Source: Brachypodium distachyon
Lineage: Eukaryota > Streptophyta > Magnoliopsida > Poales > Poaceae
DNA: 64,000 bases
Direction: 5' to 3'
NCBI RefSeq assembly: GCF_000005505.3
Contig: NC_016132.3
Span: 47,134,914-47,198,913, forward strand
Shown: in pieces, positions 11,801 through 23,509 of the stretch
Layout of the letters: each line of letters opens with the position of its first letter
How positions within the stretch are numbered: the first letter of the stretch is position 1
Translations under genes and position numbers: made by a program
Notes under the pieces: generated by a model
What the model saw: the letters and a program-made list of their open reading frames with translations, nothing else
Database searches by the model: none
Told to the model about the DNA's origin: nothing

Positions 11801-13509
11801 CATGCCACACTAGCAGCTGATATTATCACCGTGCTATGCTAATTAATATTATGAACTTTAGTTAAAGAAATGGTTGTGTCTGCTGTTTTGCCCGACATTT
11901 TGTGGGTTATGGTAAACTGTTTGCTTAACCATATTTGCCTACTTACTATTTTCTCTGACTCATAATAAGTGTCGTTGTAAGAGATCTCTTTATTTCACCA
12001 AGTTTTCCTATTATATGGTTATTATTTTAGAGCACGATATAAAATAAGTTTAGCAAAAATAAAAATGAGCCTACGATAGATGACAACTGAAATTGCAAAT
12101 TTTCTGCCCGACCGGACATTCTGGACGCAGTTCTGCTCATGCACGTAGCAGCCGGCCGGGTACTTAATACTTTCATTGTTTTTCCTTTTTTTTGGGAAGG
12201 GAAAGAAAGAAGACACCTGCGCATGTACATGTGGCCTTATGGATCACCAAGAAATACTCCAAAAAAGGAGTATGTCTATCTAATGTAAGCTCTAGGTCAT
12301 AATTAATACTTTCACACGTAACAAGAATACTAATCAACAGTTGACAAGTCATGGAATTAAGTTGATAACTATATACACATGCTCCTAGTGTTTATCTTGT
12401 CGCTTATATATGGGCACCTTTTCATTCCTAAATATTAATCAGGAATGTCCTTAATTATCATAGTGATGACTAGCTCGAGCTAGCTGACAAACAGAAAGAG
12501 TATTGCCACTCCATGACAGGAAAAAATTAAATATTTTATTATGCCCTTGTGGCGAATGATACAAGGATGATATAGAAACATTAGAAGTGGGCCGGAGCTT
12601 TGTATCTGTTAGGTACACCAACGGCTCGTGCACAAAGGCATGAACCCAACACGCTTCACATATGGCTGGTTAGGTTGAGCATGCATCATGCTGCTTTTAC
12701 TTGCAAATATCCTTACAGGTATTACCTATGGTCTATGGATTTGTGGCTACGGAGATCTGTTAGTGCTCGATGTTGTACTTTTCCTCGAGTTCTAGGTTCA
12801 CCAAAAAAAGAAGTGGTTAGGAGTGACTTTCGTTGTGGTAATGTGGCAGCTTTCTGACTTCTTACTAGCCGTAGTGCTGGTTTTTCAAATTTCAAGAATG
12901 TGGAAGACCTTTTTGAAAGAAAGTAGAAGAAGATCAAGTTTTTATCAAACAGGTGAGCTTTGTAACAAAGTAGTGCCTAGACAATTTTCGGTGTGCGAGA
13001 TAACTATAGTCTCAGTTTAATTTACAATCTAAACTTCGCTATCGATTAGAAGACACTTATTGGTTAACTCTAAAAGCAACTCACACACCACTCTCCTTCT
13101 CGCATCTACCCAAACCACACAAGTGTCGACCTTTTATTGCCAAGATAGTGTGCATGTGGATGAAAGTCTAGTTACTATCCCGTCTTTTAGAAAAGCAATT
13201 TTTTACATGAAAAAATAATTAACCCGAAAGCTTTAGAAATTATGGTGACAAAGGAATAGGATAAAACGAATAATAACTTGTGATAAAATAATGTAGGATA
13301 AAATGAATAATCTCAAAGCATCCTTTGTGGTTTAGATTACTCAAGCGGGTACATGTACGAGCGGAAAAGCTTTTCCCAGAAATAACCAAAAATGTAAAAT
13401 CTATTATTGCTCGGTTGCCCTTTTAAGATTAGTTTTATGTTGCTTTTCAGAGAGGTGCTCATATACGTTCTATGGAGCGTGTGCAAAGAGCGCCACCGCT
13501 GGAGTTTTA
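8807..13509. other. intergenic, no gene supported
   Basis: AT-rich DNA with many short, unconnected open frames on both strands (for example 9493-9807 plus, 10227-10502 plus, 11499-11813 plus). None has a recognisable domain, a matching splice neighbour or a consistent codon style. A decayed MITE end ending in GGAACGGAGAGAGTA lies near 10480-10500. Nothing else can be named. Confidence 0.5.
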
Positions 13510-13820
13510 GTTAGTGTTTGGTTGAGATCATGAACTGGAATGTAATGGTTCCAAAAGTTGGGATGATTCATGTGTTTGGTTCTTAGAACACAGAGAAGTG
13601 GAATGGAACCATATGGTTCCTCAAAAGGAAATATTCCCTCAATATGCCTAACCATCTCATTTCACAAAAATGTAGGAATGAGTTGGTTCCAAGTAGAACC
13701 AATGATCTAAGTGTTTGGTTCTTAGGATATAGAAAAGTAGAACCGTTCCATTACATTCCATTCCTATATGAATAGAACCGTTCCGTTCCATTCCACCTCG
13801 CTATAGAACCAAACACTACC
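13510..13820. mobile_element. Tourist-like (PIF/Harbinger-type) MITE with TTA target duplication
   Basis: A 311-bp element is flanked by TTA at 13507-13509 and TTA at 13821-13823. The termini are inverted repeats: GTTAGTGTTTGGTT on the left against the complement of AACCAAACACTACC on the right, with one mismatch in 14. Internally the phrase TGTTTGGTTCTTAG appears twice, with CATTCCATTCC-type palindromic stretches. The element may therefore have arisen as a dimer of two shorter units. Confidence 0.8.
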
Positions 13821-14499
13821 TTAATGAGTCACTAGCCTAATAACTGTGCGTTGCTATGAATAATACAAATTAAACTGTTTGTTTAGATAAATTAGACTAA
13901 TAGGAACTATGATATATTAGAGACATTTGCTAGTAATAATATCTCCAACTCTGATGGAAAACGCCATTACCATGTCAGTTTATTGCAGTAAATTGCATTA
14001 GAAAGAAATGGAAAGTTTTTTACAATAAAAGGAGGTGACATACCACCATCACCAACTGACTCTTTTATAAGAGTACATATATCTCTCGATTTTTGACATG
14101 ACTTATCTCAAAAGAAGGATATTGGTAGGTAAAATTAATGATGTTTGCAAACATGTAGCTTTCTGTTTTAGTTTTTGTCCTTGGAAATATTCAGTTTGAT
14201 ACTTTTCTATTTTTCTATCTTAATGAAATCAGCAAACGTATGTCTTTCTCGTAGAAAAAGACAGTGAGGGCCAAAACGGCGTCTTCATCAAATCTCTAGA
14301 TTCCTTGAATTTGATTTTCGAGACGTTGTCCGACTATGTACATGTGGTGTGCCTCTGCGTGAAAAGTTATAATCCATATTTATACGTGGCGAAAGACTAT
14401 ATATAGTTGTGCTCTTTTGTTTAGCCAACTGGATGGCTGGCCTTAATCAACGGCTCGACATGTCGTTGACCCGATCGCCAATGGATGGCTCGCTCACAA

Positions 14500-14900
14500 A
14501 CAATACTTTAAGGGCAACTCCAGCGGGGAGACCCATTTGCGGCTGGACCGGTCCGTTTGGACCGAAACGGACAAAACGCGTCCCCCTTCGGGACGATTCA
14601 TTTCCGCTCGGGTCTGGATTTCGGTTTGCCACGACCCATTTTCATTCCAAAGTTGGGTTGGAAATGGGTCGGGACGGACAGCACATTTGCATTTCGTTTG
14701 TCATCATTTTGCTCATTTTTTTTCATGTGAACTACATGTCTATGACCAATAAAGGAGGCCAAATGGATGGCCTCGCTGGGAGCATTGTTAGAGCCAAACG
14801 GACAAATCCCCTTGGTCTGTCCGGACCGCGACCCAAATTGATGAAAACGATTAGAAAAAGGCTTGAAAATGATCTAAACGCCTGCTCCGCGTGTGCGCCT
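14500..14900. repeat. GC-rich dispersed repeat, DNA-transposon-like, unclassified
   Basis: The stretch starts with AAGGGCAACTCCAGCGGGGA and carries repeated GTCCGTTTGGAC and ACGGACAAA phrases. This style is common in non-autonomous DNA elements of Pooideae. I could not find the matching right terminus or a target duplication. The 235-residue open frame at 14409-15116 runs through it and is not a gene. Confidence 0.35.
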
Positions 14901-15884
14901 GTCCGTGGCCACATGTTTGTTTTATGTCCAAGGAAACGGGAGCCGCAAGAGGTGGCATGGGCAGGCGCGTGGGTGCTAGGGCCCCGGCACGAGCCAGGCA
15001 CGAGCCTGCACGGCGGAGCACGCGGCCCCGTTACCCAGCGACGCTCTACCGGACAAGGGCGACCAATCCAAACATGCTGCTGCGAAAGTTCCAACCACCA
15101 GTGCGGTACGGACTAAGCCAACCGAGGCAACGACTAATGGGCAAATGGCAATGGCTGAATGGAGGACGCTTCTATACTTCTTTTTGTTTCTTGGTTAGTA
15201 GGTATAGTAACCAAGAGTAGATGGGTTGTACTTGGCCCTTGGATATTATTCTTGGTTAGTAGGACCTATTATTCTTGTTCTAACTTATAAAGGACTTGCA
15301 TTTTATACCGGAAGGAGTTAGGCTGGTGTATTGTTGCATGGATCTCAATTAAACTTGCTTTTACCAGTCAAGCCTTCGTCCCATTCCCCTCACTATTTTT
15401 TTTTGACCGGAAATCCCCTCACTAAATTAACAGAAAATGTATAAGTTAGCGTCTAATAAATATTAGTATCTTCGTTTGTTATTTCCAAGATCCTTTTGAA
15501 ATTCATGGTTTGTATATATAAGTTAGTGTCTGTAGTAGTTGTTCTTATAGTATTATTAAACACACAAAAAGAGACAAAGGAATTTGTTCGGTCCGCCTCA
15601 CCAAGATAGCATCCCTCTCGTACACAGGCTTTGAATGTACTTAGTTGACTTGCCCCTATGTTTAATCTTTTGCAAACATGGATGTGGCAAAAAGAACATG
15701 GATTACACCATTTCTATATTTCAAACACTGATCTTTGACTTGAACATGGATACAATTCTTGGACCAGATACCTTGCGTGATAGTCCTAGCAACTACGTAC
15801 TCAATTAATAATCAACTAACTATCACTCTGCCTGATTCAAACCAGGTGCATTAGTGTTTGTCTTAATCTTCCTAATACACTACT
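14901..15884. other. intergenic, nothing recognised
   Basis: A GC-rich first part (to about 15110) passes into AT-rich DNA. Short open frames overlap on both strands without any domain or splice context. Confidence 0.45.
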
Positions 15885-15999
15885 ACTCCATCCGTCTCAT
15901 ATTAAGTGTCGAAATATTACATGTATCTAAACGCCTTTTAAATATAAATACATCCATATTTGGCAAATTTGAGACACTTAAAGTGGGACAGAAGGAGTA
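15885..15999. mobile_element. Stowaway-like MITE, about 115 bp
   Basis: Terminal inverted repeats are ACTCCATCCGTCTCATATTA on the left and GTGGGACAGAAGGAGTA on the right. The inner arms (AAGTGTCGAAATATT, CAAATTTGAGACACTT) also mirror. The size and termini are typical of a short Stowaway element. Confidence 0.85.
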
Positions 16000-18010
16000 T
16001 TTTACAATTTCATACTATAATAATTTTCAGGAGTAATACATATTATAGTGAGATTTAGGACCACATGGATTGGAGCCAGCTAGTTATGTATAGTAACCCT
16101 GATTGACTGACTTATCATCCATTTTGACAATAGAAAATCTAGTGCTAATAACACTTTGATTTCTGGGAGAACTATCGCGGATATCTAGGACTAGTAAGGT
16201 GAAGGCCCCTTGCTTGTCACAATCTTGAACTACAAACAAGATACACCTTTCACCTGAAAACCGAAACATTCACCTCAAGTTAAGATCGAGAAGGGCGAAC
16301 AAAAGAATTGAAAACTTCCACACCCAAAACGAAGAATTTCAACTGGACTTTTCCAACTTATTTTCCATGTACTCCCTTATTTTCCATGTATTCCATGTAC
16401 TAACGGCACAACTTTTTGAGAATTTGCTTTAGTGATATATGCACCGTGACGATGCCAGAATAGAGAATAGAGAAACCATGTCGGAACAGAGAATTGGATC
16501 GATGGAGGAAGGTTGGGAAAAGAGGGAATGACGGGGTGTGGAGCCAGGAGAGGCACATAATGTAGTGTATCTAATGTCTTAATAAAGTTGTGATGATCAC
16601 ACGCTGTCGGCTGGAAATTAAGAATGGTAACATTGTTCGCCAGACAGCGAGTGCCTAACCTTATCAATCGAGGTCTTTTGTGCTAAGTTACAACGAATGC
16701 TTCCAATGAAGTCAAATCATAAAACGCTGCAATCATCCGAGCAGCGCATTGGGATCAACCGTAGCCGTGCATGTCTGCTGACGGAAGGGAGTGGAACCAA
16801 GGATGGTAAAAGGAAATGTTAACATAACATGTTGGCCGGACCCTAGCTAACAAGTGGTATACCAAGAGAGTGAAATCGCCAATAGACTATATTCACTTGC
16901 CGAATTTAGTTGGAGTCACGGGTTCAGGTGGACTCCACATGAAGCGAAATTAAGCATGGTCACTTATATCTAGTGACCACTTTGATACCACCAGCTTGAT
17001 TTCAGTTGTCAGGCTTTGATGATAGACATGAGATGATGAGAACCACCCGTTTTATGGTTAGCACGTAGTTGTGGGGACTAAGTCTGGTTTCCTTTGAAGT
17101 GGGAAGTGAGCTGCTTACTCCATGATCGGTTCTTCTGAATCTGAATTCATCCAAAGCGAGATGTGGACTGACATCGATCGTGCAGCTAGCGTGTCCAGCG
17201 GCCAGAGTGTCAGGCGAAACTCAGACTAAAGAGATAAATACGGAGTTGAATGCAGCTATGGGGACGTTTTCGGCGTCTCCGGCCTCTCTCTGCGCAATGA
17301 ACAATACCACGAGAAAACTATGGCCGACACATAGTCCTTTAAGAAAATTTAATGGTTTCTTTCGTGATGCAATCAAGGAACTTCTGTTGCATATTATCGT
17401 GTTTTCAATTTCTACGGGTTCCAACATGCCGTGAGACTATAAATCGTTACGTTTTCCCTATCACTATACTTTTGGAATCCTGCTAATCTCACATAAAGTT
17501 TGCATGAAGCACAATCGTGCATGTATCTGTACAACTCAACCAGACGACTCACAACAGAAAAGTGTTTCCGCGTATTGTTTTCTTCGACTTTCTCCGTAGG
17601 AAATGCCAATCCAATCTTCCCAACTAATTTCTGCCGGTACACTAGAGGATCACAGATGCACTGACTAAACCAGCGGCAGAGAGCCCACAACATTTCAACT
17701 ATGGTAAACCTTTTGACTTGACACCGTTGGTTTACTCCTACATCATCCACATCAGCTGTCACTTCTTCCATTTCTTCTCTTGTTTTAATCGCGTATTTTG
17801 TAAGTCACACGAGAGATGCACTCATTTGTTGGATGCAGATTGTACAAACGTTCACGGTGACTTTCGGTTTCTGATCTGGACGAGTTTCTCTGCAGGTTTG
17901 CATCTGCAGACTGCAGGCAACTGAAGAGTTGAAGCACCCCCGGAGATCATAGCATCAGAATTCAGAAAGCACCCAAATCAAGCAGTGGCGCACAAGGGCT
18001 TAGATTGTAC
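16000..18010. other. intergenic, no gene supported
   Basis: I checked the longest frames, 17412-17771 minus (119 residues) and 16377-16667 minus (96 residues). Neither has a recognisable motif or a splice partner. No RNA gene or complete element was seen. Confidence 0.45.
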
Positions 18011-18072
18011 TACTCCCTCCGTCCCAAAATTTATACAAATCCACGTCACTTATTTTGAAATGAAGGGAATAC
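18011..18072. mobile_element. very short Stowaway-like MITE
   Basis: ACTCCCTCCGTCCCAAAAT on the left mirrors TTTTGAAATGAAGGGAAT on the right, with only about 25 bases between them. The inner phrase ATACAAATCCACGTCACTTA recurs inverted at about 52635-52665, where only part of the element survives. Confidence 0.75.
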
Positions 18073-18306
18073 TACTATGCCGCAAACTGACAGAAAGCAC
18101 CCAAACTGCCACAAAACTGACAAATCACTATGCAATTGTACTAACCTAAATAATCACTACAGGCAAGCAGCAGCAAAATATCATATTCATGAAGTTGTCT
18201 TTACACGGTCACACTTTGAAAGACATACATATTTGATACATTCCCTAGCTGTTGCCCACTTGTTGGGAAATTTCTTTCTGTGAGAACAAAACTGATCTTC
18301 GGAAAC

Positions 18307-21300
18307 TCACATGTTCGCTTTTCTCTCCCACCGTTCCTTAACATCAAGCCTGAAAATATGGCGTGGAGGTGATAAGAACGGAAGTCAATCATTTCTTTTC
18401 ACAAAAAGGGGTGGCGAACTGGCACATTATATTTTGTGAATCATGGTCATAAGAATGCCACAACATACTAGCCTAACACTATGGCAATCCTGCTTGATTT
18501 TTTTTTCCTCATCTTCCGAATCAGAGTTCCTTGCTTTCTGAGAGTTTACCTCATGCCCGTCATCAGATAAAGTTGATTATAAATATCTCAAAATAAGCTA
18601 CAAATAGCTTATTAATACATTGCAGCATGAATCATTCCTGCCCTATTTCTTCTACATGCAGAAGTTGTTAAGTCAAAATTGCATCTTCTTTATCAGATTT
18701 AAGTAAAAGTCTCCACCCATTCAAGGAGTTGTACAATGTAGTACATCCGTTCCTGAATGTAAGAAGTTCTAGTTTTGTCCTAAGTTTGACTAAGTTTATA
18801 AAAATACACTAATATCTACAATATCAAATAAGTAAAATATGAAAGCATATATCATGATGGATTTAATAAAACGAATTCAGAGTTATCGATGTTTTAATAC
18901 AAACTTTAAGAAGTTTGACTTAGGACTAAACTTAGAACATCTTATATTTAGGAATGGAGGGAGTATATATTATGAACACTTTGTATTAGGGGAATGCATA
19001 TGGACTTCTTTAGTGACCAAAGGTGAAGTTTTTCAGTGTTAATGAAGTTTTCTGATGAAAAGAGGCACTTGAACTGCTCGAAGCCCTGAATATTAAATAA
19101 GTTAAGTAGAAAGTAACATAAGACTAAGAGTGTTGAAAACAGAAGCTACTACGTAATATGATGGTAAACAACGAAATAGTACCCCCAATGTAACTTCCTT
19201 TTGTTCCTTAAAGGCAGCGATGGTGCAAGATCCTGCAAATAAATGGGGATAGATCATCAAGATATTTTTATGAAATCATATTTGTAAATTCATAACATTA
19301 GTGGTCTAAATACCATCTAAATTAAATCAGTACTCATGAAGGTATGAAATCAATTAATTTACTTACAGATGTAAATGTAACTAGCATTAACACCTAACAG
19401 CAATAATGTAAACTCAATTGGGAATCAATGGCTAGCATTAACTTTCCCCGAAAAAAAAGGGATATCATCAATTATCGATTCTACAGAAATCACGTCGATC
19501 TGACAGAAAAAATATTGGGTAAATGTTGATAACAAAATATATGCTGTTTCCAATGATATTGCATTATTTAGTTTGTAAATGGCGCCTGGCCGGTGCCGCG
19601 TGCAGCCATGTATTCATACCCCTAGATAATGCACATCTGAGAAGTTGCTTGTAGCTCACCAGTCACCACCCTAGTTTATCACTCTTTCTTTTCATTTTTT
19701 CTTAATCTTCCCTTGGTTTGTAAGTAAATGCCACCAATTGATGGTTTTTTTTCTTCAAAATAAACTAGCTGGGTGATCCGCGCATTTGCGCAGCTAGATT
19801 TTTTTTTGTTGTTACATTTGTTTTTACATATTTATTATATTAACTTTGAGACGGTTGTGTGGTGTTAGACAAACATATAAAATTGTAGAAACCTTGTAGT
19901 CAAATTACATGCGTGATGCACAAACTTGTTTGACATTGTTTTCTCTGTTAGTTAAATTTTGTCCACATGAATTTAATTAGCTGGTGAGGATATTGGTATG
20001 TGACAGCTTTAGACTTTCATGTTATTCTTTAGCAATTATATTACTAAATCCACCATCTAATTTGATAGTATATCTATTAGGTGTTGGTATAACGTACATT
20101 TATATATGTACTGGTATGCATGGACCTCTCCGTGAAGTCCGGCAATGCACGTTGGTTCTGCATGCACGTGGGGAGGGGAATTGACCGTGTCTTACGTGGC
20201 TACGTATGTGCAGGCAAATACGTTGGTGATTGATTTGAACTTATTTATGTACTGATGGAAAGTCATATGTGTGTAATAAAAAACTTTTCACGTTCCTTTC
20301 TATCTCAACCGTTAAACATCAATATCAGCGGTGGAGATTATTTAGCCTATGTGGACAAACATGGTAGCTCGTTGCCCTTTTGTTGTAGTTATATAGGAGC
20401 AATAGATTGTAAACACTATATAAGAAATAGATAATTACTTTTCCTTTGATGCCAAGAGGTACTTTTACTTAAAACTAAACTAAATCAGAGGACTAAGATA
20501 ATTTGAAACTTAGTTCATTGGTATGCCCTCAAGAATACTTTATTCATTGGCACATGCTACGTGTTAACAGGACTCATAAAACAGTGTGTATTTTGCAAAC
20601 AACAGTTGCAAAAGGACAAGGTAGAGCCGTTTCTTCCATTACTTGAGTATATACAACACCTCAAGACCAATTGGAAGAAGTTACTGGGATCGATAACCAA
20701 GATCTCGGTCACATATTTGATATTTCTATAGACAACCTTTTTAAGTTACTAATTTGATGTGCTATGAGGAAAGACTCAGGCAATAAGATGAATCCAGGTC
20801 AAAGGAAGTTAGTAATTTGATGTGCTAGTAACCAAACATTCTCAATAAGTATAACCAGACATACCACTTGGATTTCTGTAGTTGATGCAGTATGTTGTAC
20901 ATCTACTGTGGTATTATCAACCGATGTATCCTTGTTAGTGAGTTTAAAGTCATTGGCTACTTTGGTATTCCTCTCAGTGCTTCCTATAAATACAAACACC
21001 AACAAAAATAGCTTAGAACACTGATCATCAGGTGATCACACATACACAAAAGAGAGGTACCTCTAGATTTTCCTTTGTATTTTTGCTTTTCCTTTATTTG
21101 TAACCGTTTCTTGTGCAATTCCTACAACATGACAGATCAGATAATATAGTTGATAACTTCAGAATTTTTTTCTTAACTTTGAACAACAAAACAAAACTTA
21201 TGAAGGATAGCCAGGAACACTCAAACACATGTTTGGAAATTTGTCGTTTTCAGGGTTGAGATTGTTGGGAATATGAAATTTTGCTTCTCGACTTGAACTC

Positions 21301-22410
21301 CTTGAGAAGTATCAAGACCAGCATCTGGTTAACGATCTTGGTAGGCACAGGACAGATAATAAGCCCAAACTAAAACATCACATCCAGTTTATCCCTGAGT
21401 GCATATAGGAATATATTTTCTACACACCAACCCAAACTCTAGTACACAAATAGTGTTCCATTCAACATTCCACAGATGTGCTAACTGCTACGTACTAAAC
21501 TTCCTCTCTCAGTTTGCACTGTTTATTTATTTGTTACATTCATCAACGTGCGTGTACAGTATGCGGTTTGCTAACTGGCTATGGACTTTAGGGCATAATA
21601 TCGTCTCCCTCCGTATTTCCACAAAGCAACTGTGAATTCCAAAATTAATGATTAATATAAAGAAATTATTACGGCTTTTTACAAGTACATTTTTCCCTTA
21701 ACTGCAGGATTTTCTAGACACTGAAAAACTGCATTCTTAAATTTTAAAGTTCAATGGCTATCAATTGTTCAATACATCATCTGTCTGAAGTCAGACACTC
21801 TTAACTATCACAAATCAGAAGCTGACTTAAGCCACATGAAGTCCAGACTTCATCAGACTACTTTATTCTGGAAACAAAGCCAAATGATTCCTAAAATTTA
21901 TACATTTAGTCTATAGGAGAAATAAAACTCTATGAACAACTTGGTGTGTGATAGTACCAACCAAGGACACACAAGAAACCCAACACTTCACTCATACATT
22001 AAGGTGCGCTCGCCACTCTGTATGACATGGACAGCAGTTAAAGCCTGCAGCTTGAACACCCCCGGTTATTGAGGACGGAGCAAGGGAGGGAGAGACCAAT
22101 TTTGTCCTGCCCTAATGTGCTCTTCCATGATAACTAACTTAATTTAGGTTTCCTGCGTAACTGCAGGAACTAGACCGGTTAAAAGCAAGGATCCTCCACG
22201 TGCGTGGATCAAGAACAGCACAAGATTCGCATAGAAATTCGAGAAATCCAAGTAGGAAAAGAAGACCTTAAATTTGTCGAGCCGGTCCTGGGAAAGCTTT
22301 GAGGGCTTGAATCCCGGGTCAAGTAGCCTACTTGATGCGAGCGCCTCCTCCTTACCACTCCCCTCGTCGTCTCCATCGGCTTCTCGTAAGCCTCCTCCTC
22401 CTCCCCCCAT
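18307..22410 (-). CDS. small conserved basic protein, function unknown, five exons (138 aa)
   Basis: Exons on the minus strand are 22410-22267, 21121-21061, 20983-20865, 19232-19183 and 18349-18307 (stop TGA). All introns are GT-AG and the phases close exactly to 139 codons. The protein opens with a glycine run and an acidic stretch, then [21 protein letters not shown] lysine-rich segment follows ([20 protein letters not shown]), then a Ser/Thr-rich middle. It ends with RKLHWG joined to [14 protein letters not shown] believe this pattern, especially the Trp-containing C-terminus, is shared with other grass proteins, but I cannot name a family or function. The basic clusters suggest a nuclear or RNA-associated protein, which is inference. 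The exon 3 donor could be at GTATGT (used here) or six bases earlier at GTGGTA; both keep frame. The long introns carry MITEs. Confidence 0.8.
18742..18964. mobile_element. Stowaway-like MITE in intron 4 of the small gene
   Basis: Left end ACATCCGTTCCTGAATGTAA mirrors right end TTATATTTAGGAATGGAGGG. The subterminal arms (GTCCTAAGTTTGACTAAGTT, AAGTTTGACTTAGGACTAAA) also pair. It is about 223 bp and flanked by TA-type sequence. Confidence 0.85.
19764..20400. repeat. probable dispersed repeat in intron 3 of the small gene
   Basis: The left end (ACTAGCTGGGTGATCCGCGC followed by ATTTGCGCAGC) resembles a GC-rich terminus common in grass repeats that finish near a TATATAGG phrase. Such a phrase appears at about 20388-20398. 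The boundaries and class are uncertain. Confidence 0.3.
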
Positions 22411-23509
22411 CTCTTGCTTTGCCCTTTCCTTTTTTGCTCAATTTCATGCCTGCTTTTTTTATGGGGAAAAAGACTCCCATGCCTGCTAGGCTGCTAAGCT
22501 TCCATGGCCGAAGCCCGAAGGGCCAGATGGGGAAGGAACAGATGGGTCGGGCTTGCTCGGGTCTGACAATGGCCCAAGGCCGTGTAAACTCTTTTACGGC
22601 CTGGTCGCAGGTCGCAGCACTTGCGTGTCCAAAGAGAGATGGAAGTTGGGGAATGAATATCAATATTTGAGAAACTAATCAGACGAAATATCAGTTTTTT
22701 TTAGAAAAAATTGTGAATATACTAGTATTCCAGTTTTATTAGCAAGATGTATCACATAGCCCTGATTGTCTTTCTCATCAAACTAATTTCAAAAATTAAC
22801 AAACATGAACCATATGTCAACTCCCGTTTGGTGAGGAGACGGTCACTACTCACTCGTAGCAATCCACCACAAAGGAGCTAATCAAGCTAAACAGTATTCC
22901 ATGTGTATAAAAGTTGTACTTTACCATGTACAACACAACCAAAACGTTGGAGGCCTCAAGCCTGCAAGAGTGTAAATTAAAAGTGGCACGACAAGAGAAA
23001 ACAAAGAGCAGTGAGACCCGTAACTCATAAATTCAACAATCACAACACAGAATGGAAAACAGAAAGTAATTTCTATTCACTTTCACCAGGTATAAGGATA
23101 AACCGAATTATAAACAAATGCATTTTCTCGATTAGGCTTAGTATCGAAGCGTGCATCATCAAGGACACCGACATGGTTTTGCCATGCAAACATCAACAGA
23201 AAAGCTTCTAAAGCAAGAACTGCAAATTGGAGCACAAAACACAGAAAATAAAATTAGATTCATCTGCAAACAGAACAAAATGTAGTGCAGGTGAACAGAC
23301 ATTGCCATAAGGCTCAGAAGATCGATCGTATACATGAGCAAGATCAGCAGCACTTCTAATTGCATGAGCCGATGAGCGAGCAAAGGAAGCAAAATAAACA
23401 ACTGGGAATTACATCCATGACGGTCATGCAAGGACGAGTTAACTGTTAACACCTAGTGTTCTCTAACATACTTTGACAAGATTTGCAACACCGGGAGATA
23501 AATTAGTGT
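22411..23509. other. intergenic: promoter and 5' region of the small gene, 3' flank of the NAC gene
   Basis: Small overlapping frames at 22332-22670 are antisense or upstream noise. No element with clear termini was seen. The NAC gene ends at 23510, so its 3' untranslated region should lie just below that position. Confidence 0.45.

Noticed and set aside
14409..15116. 235-residue plus-strand open frame
   Set aside because: Runs through a dispersed GC-rich repeat. No motif, signal or splice context.
17412..17771. 119-residue minus-strand frame as a possible gene or retroelement remnant
   Set aside because: No motif could be placed and there is no neighbouring element or exon in phase.
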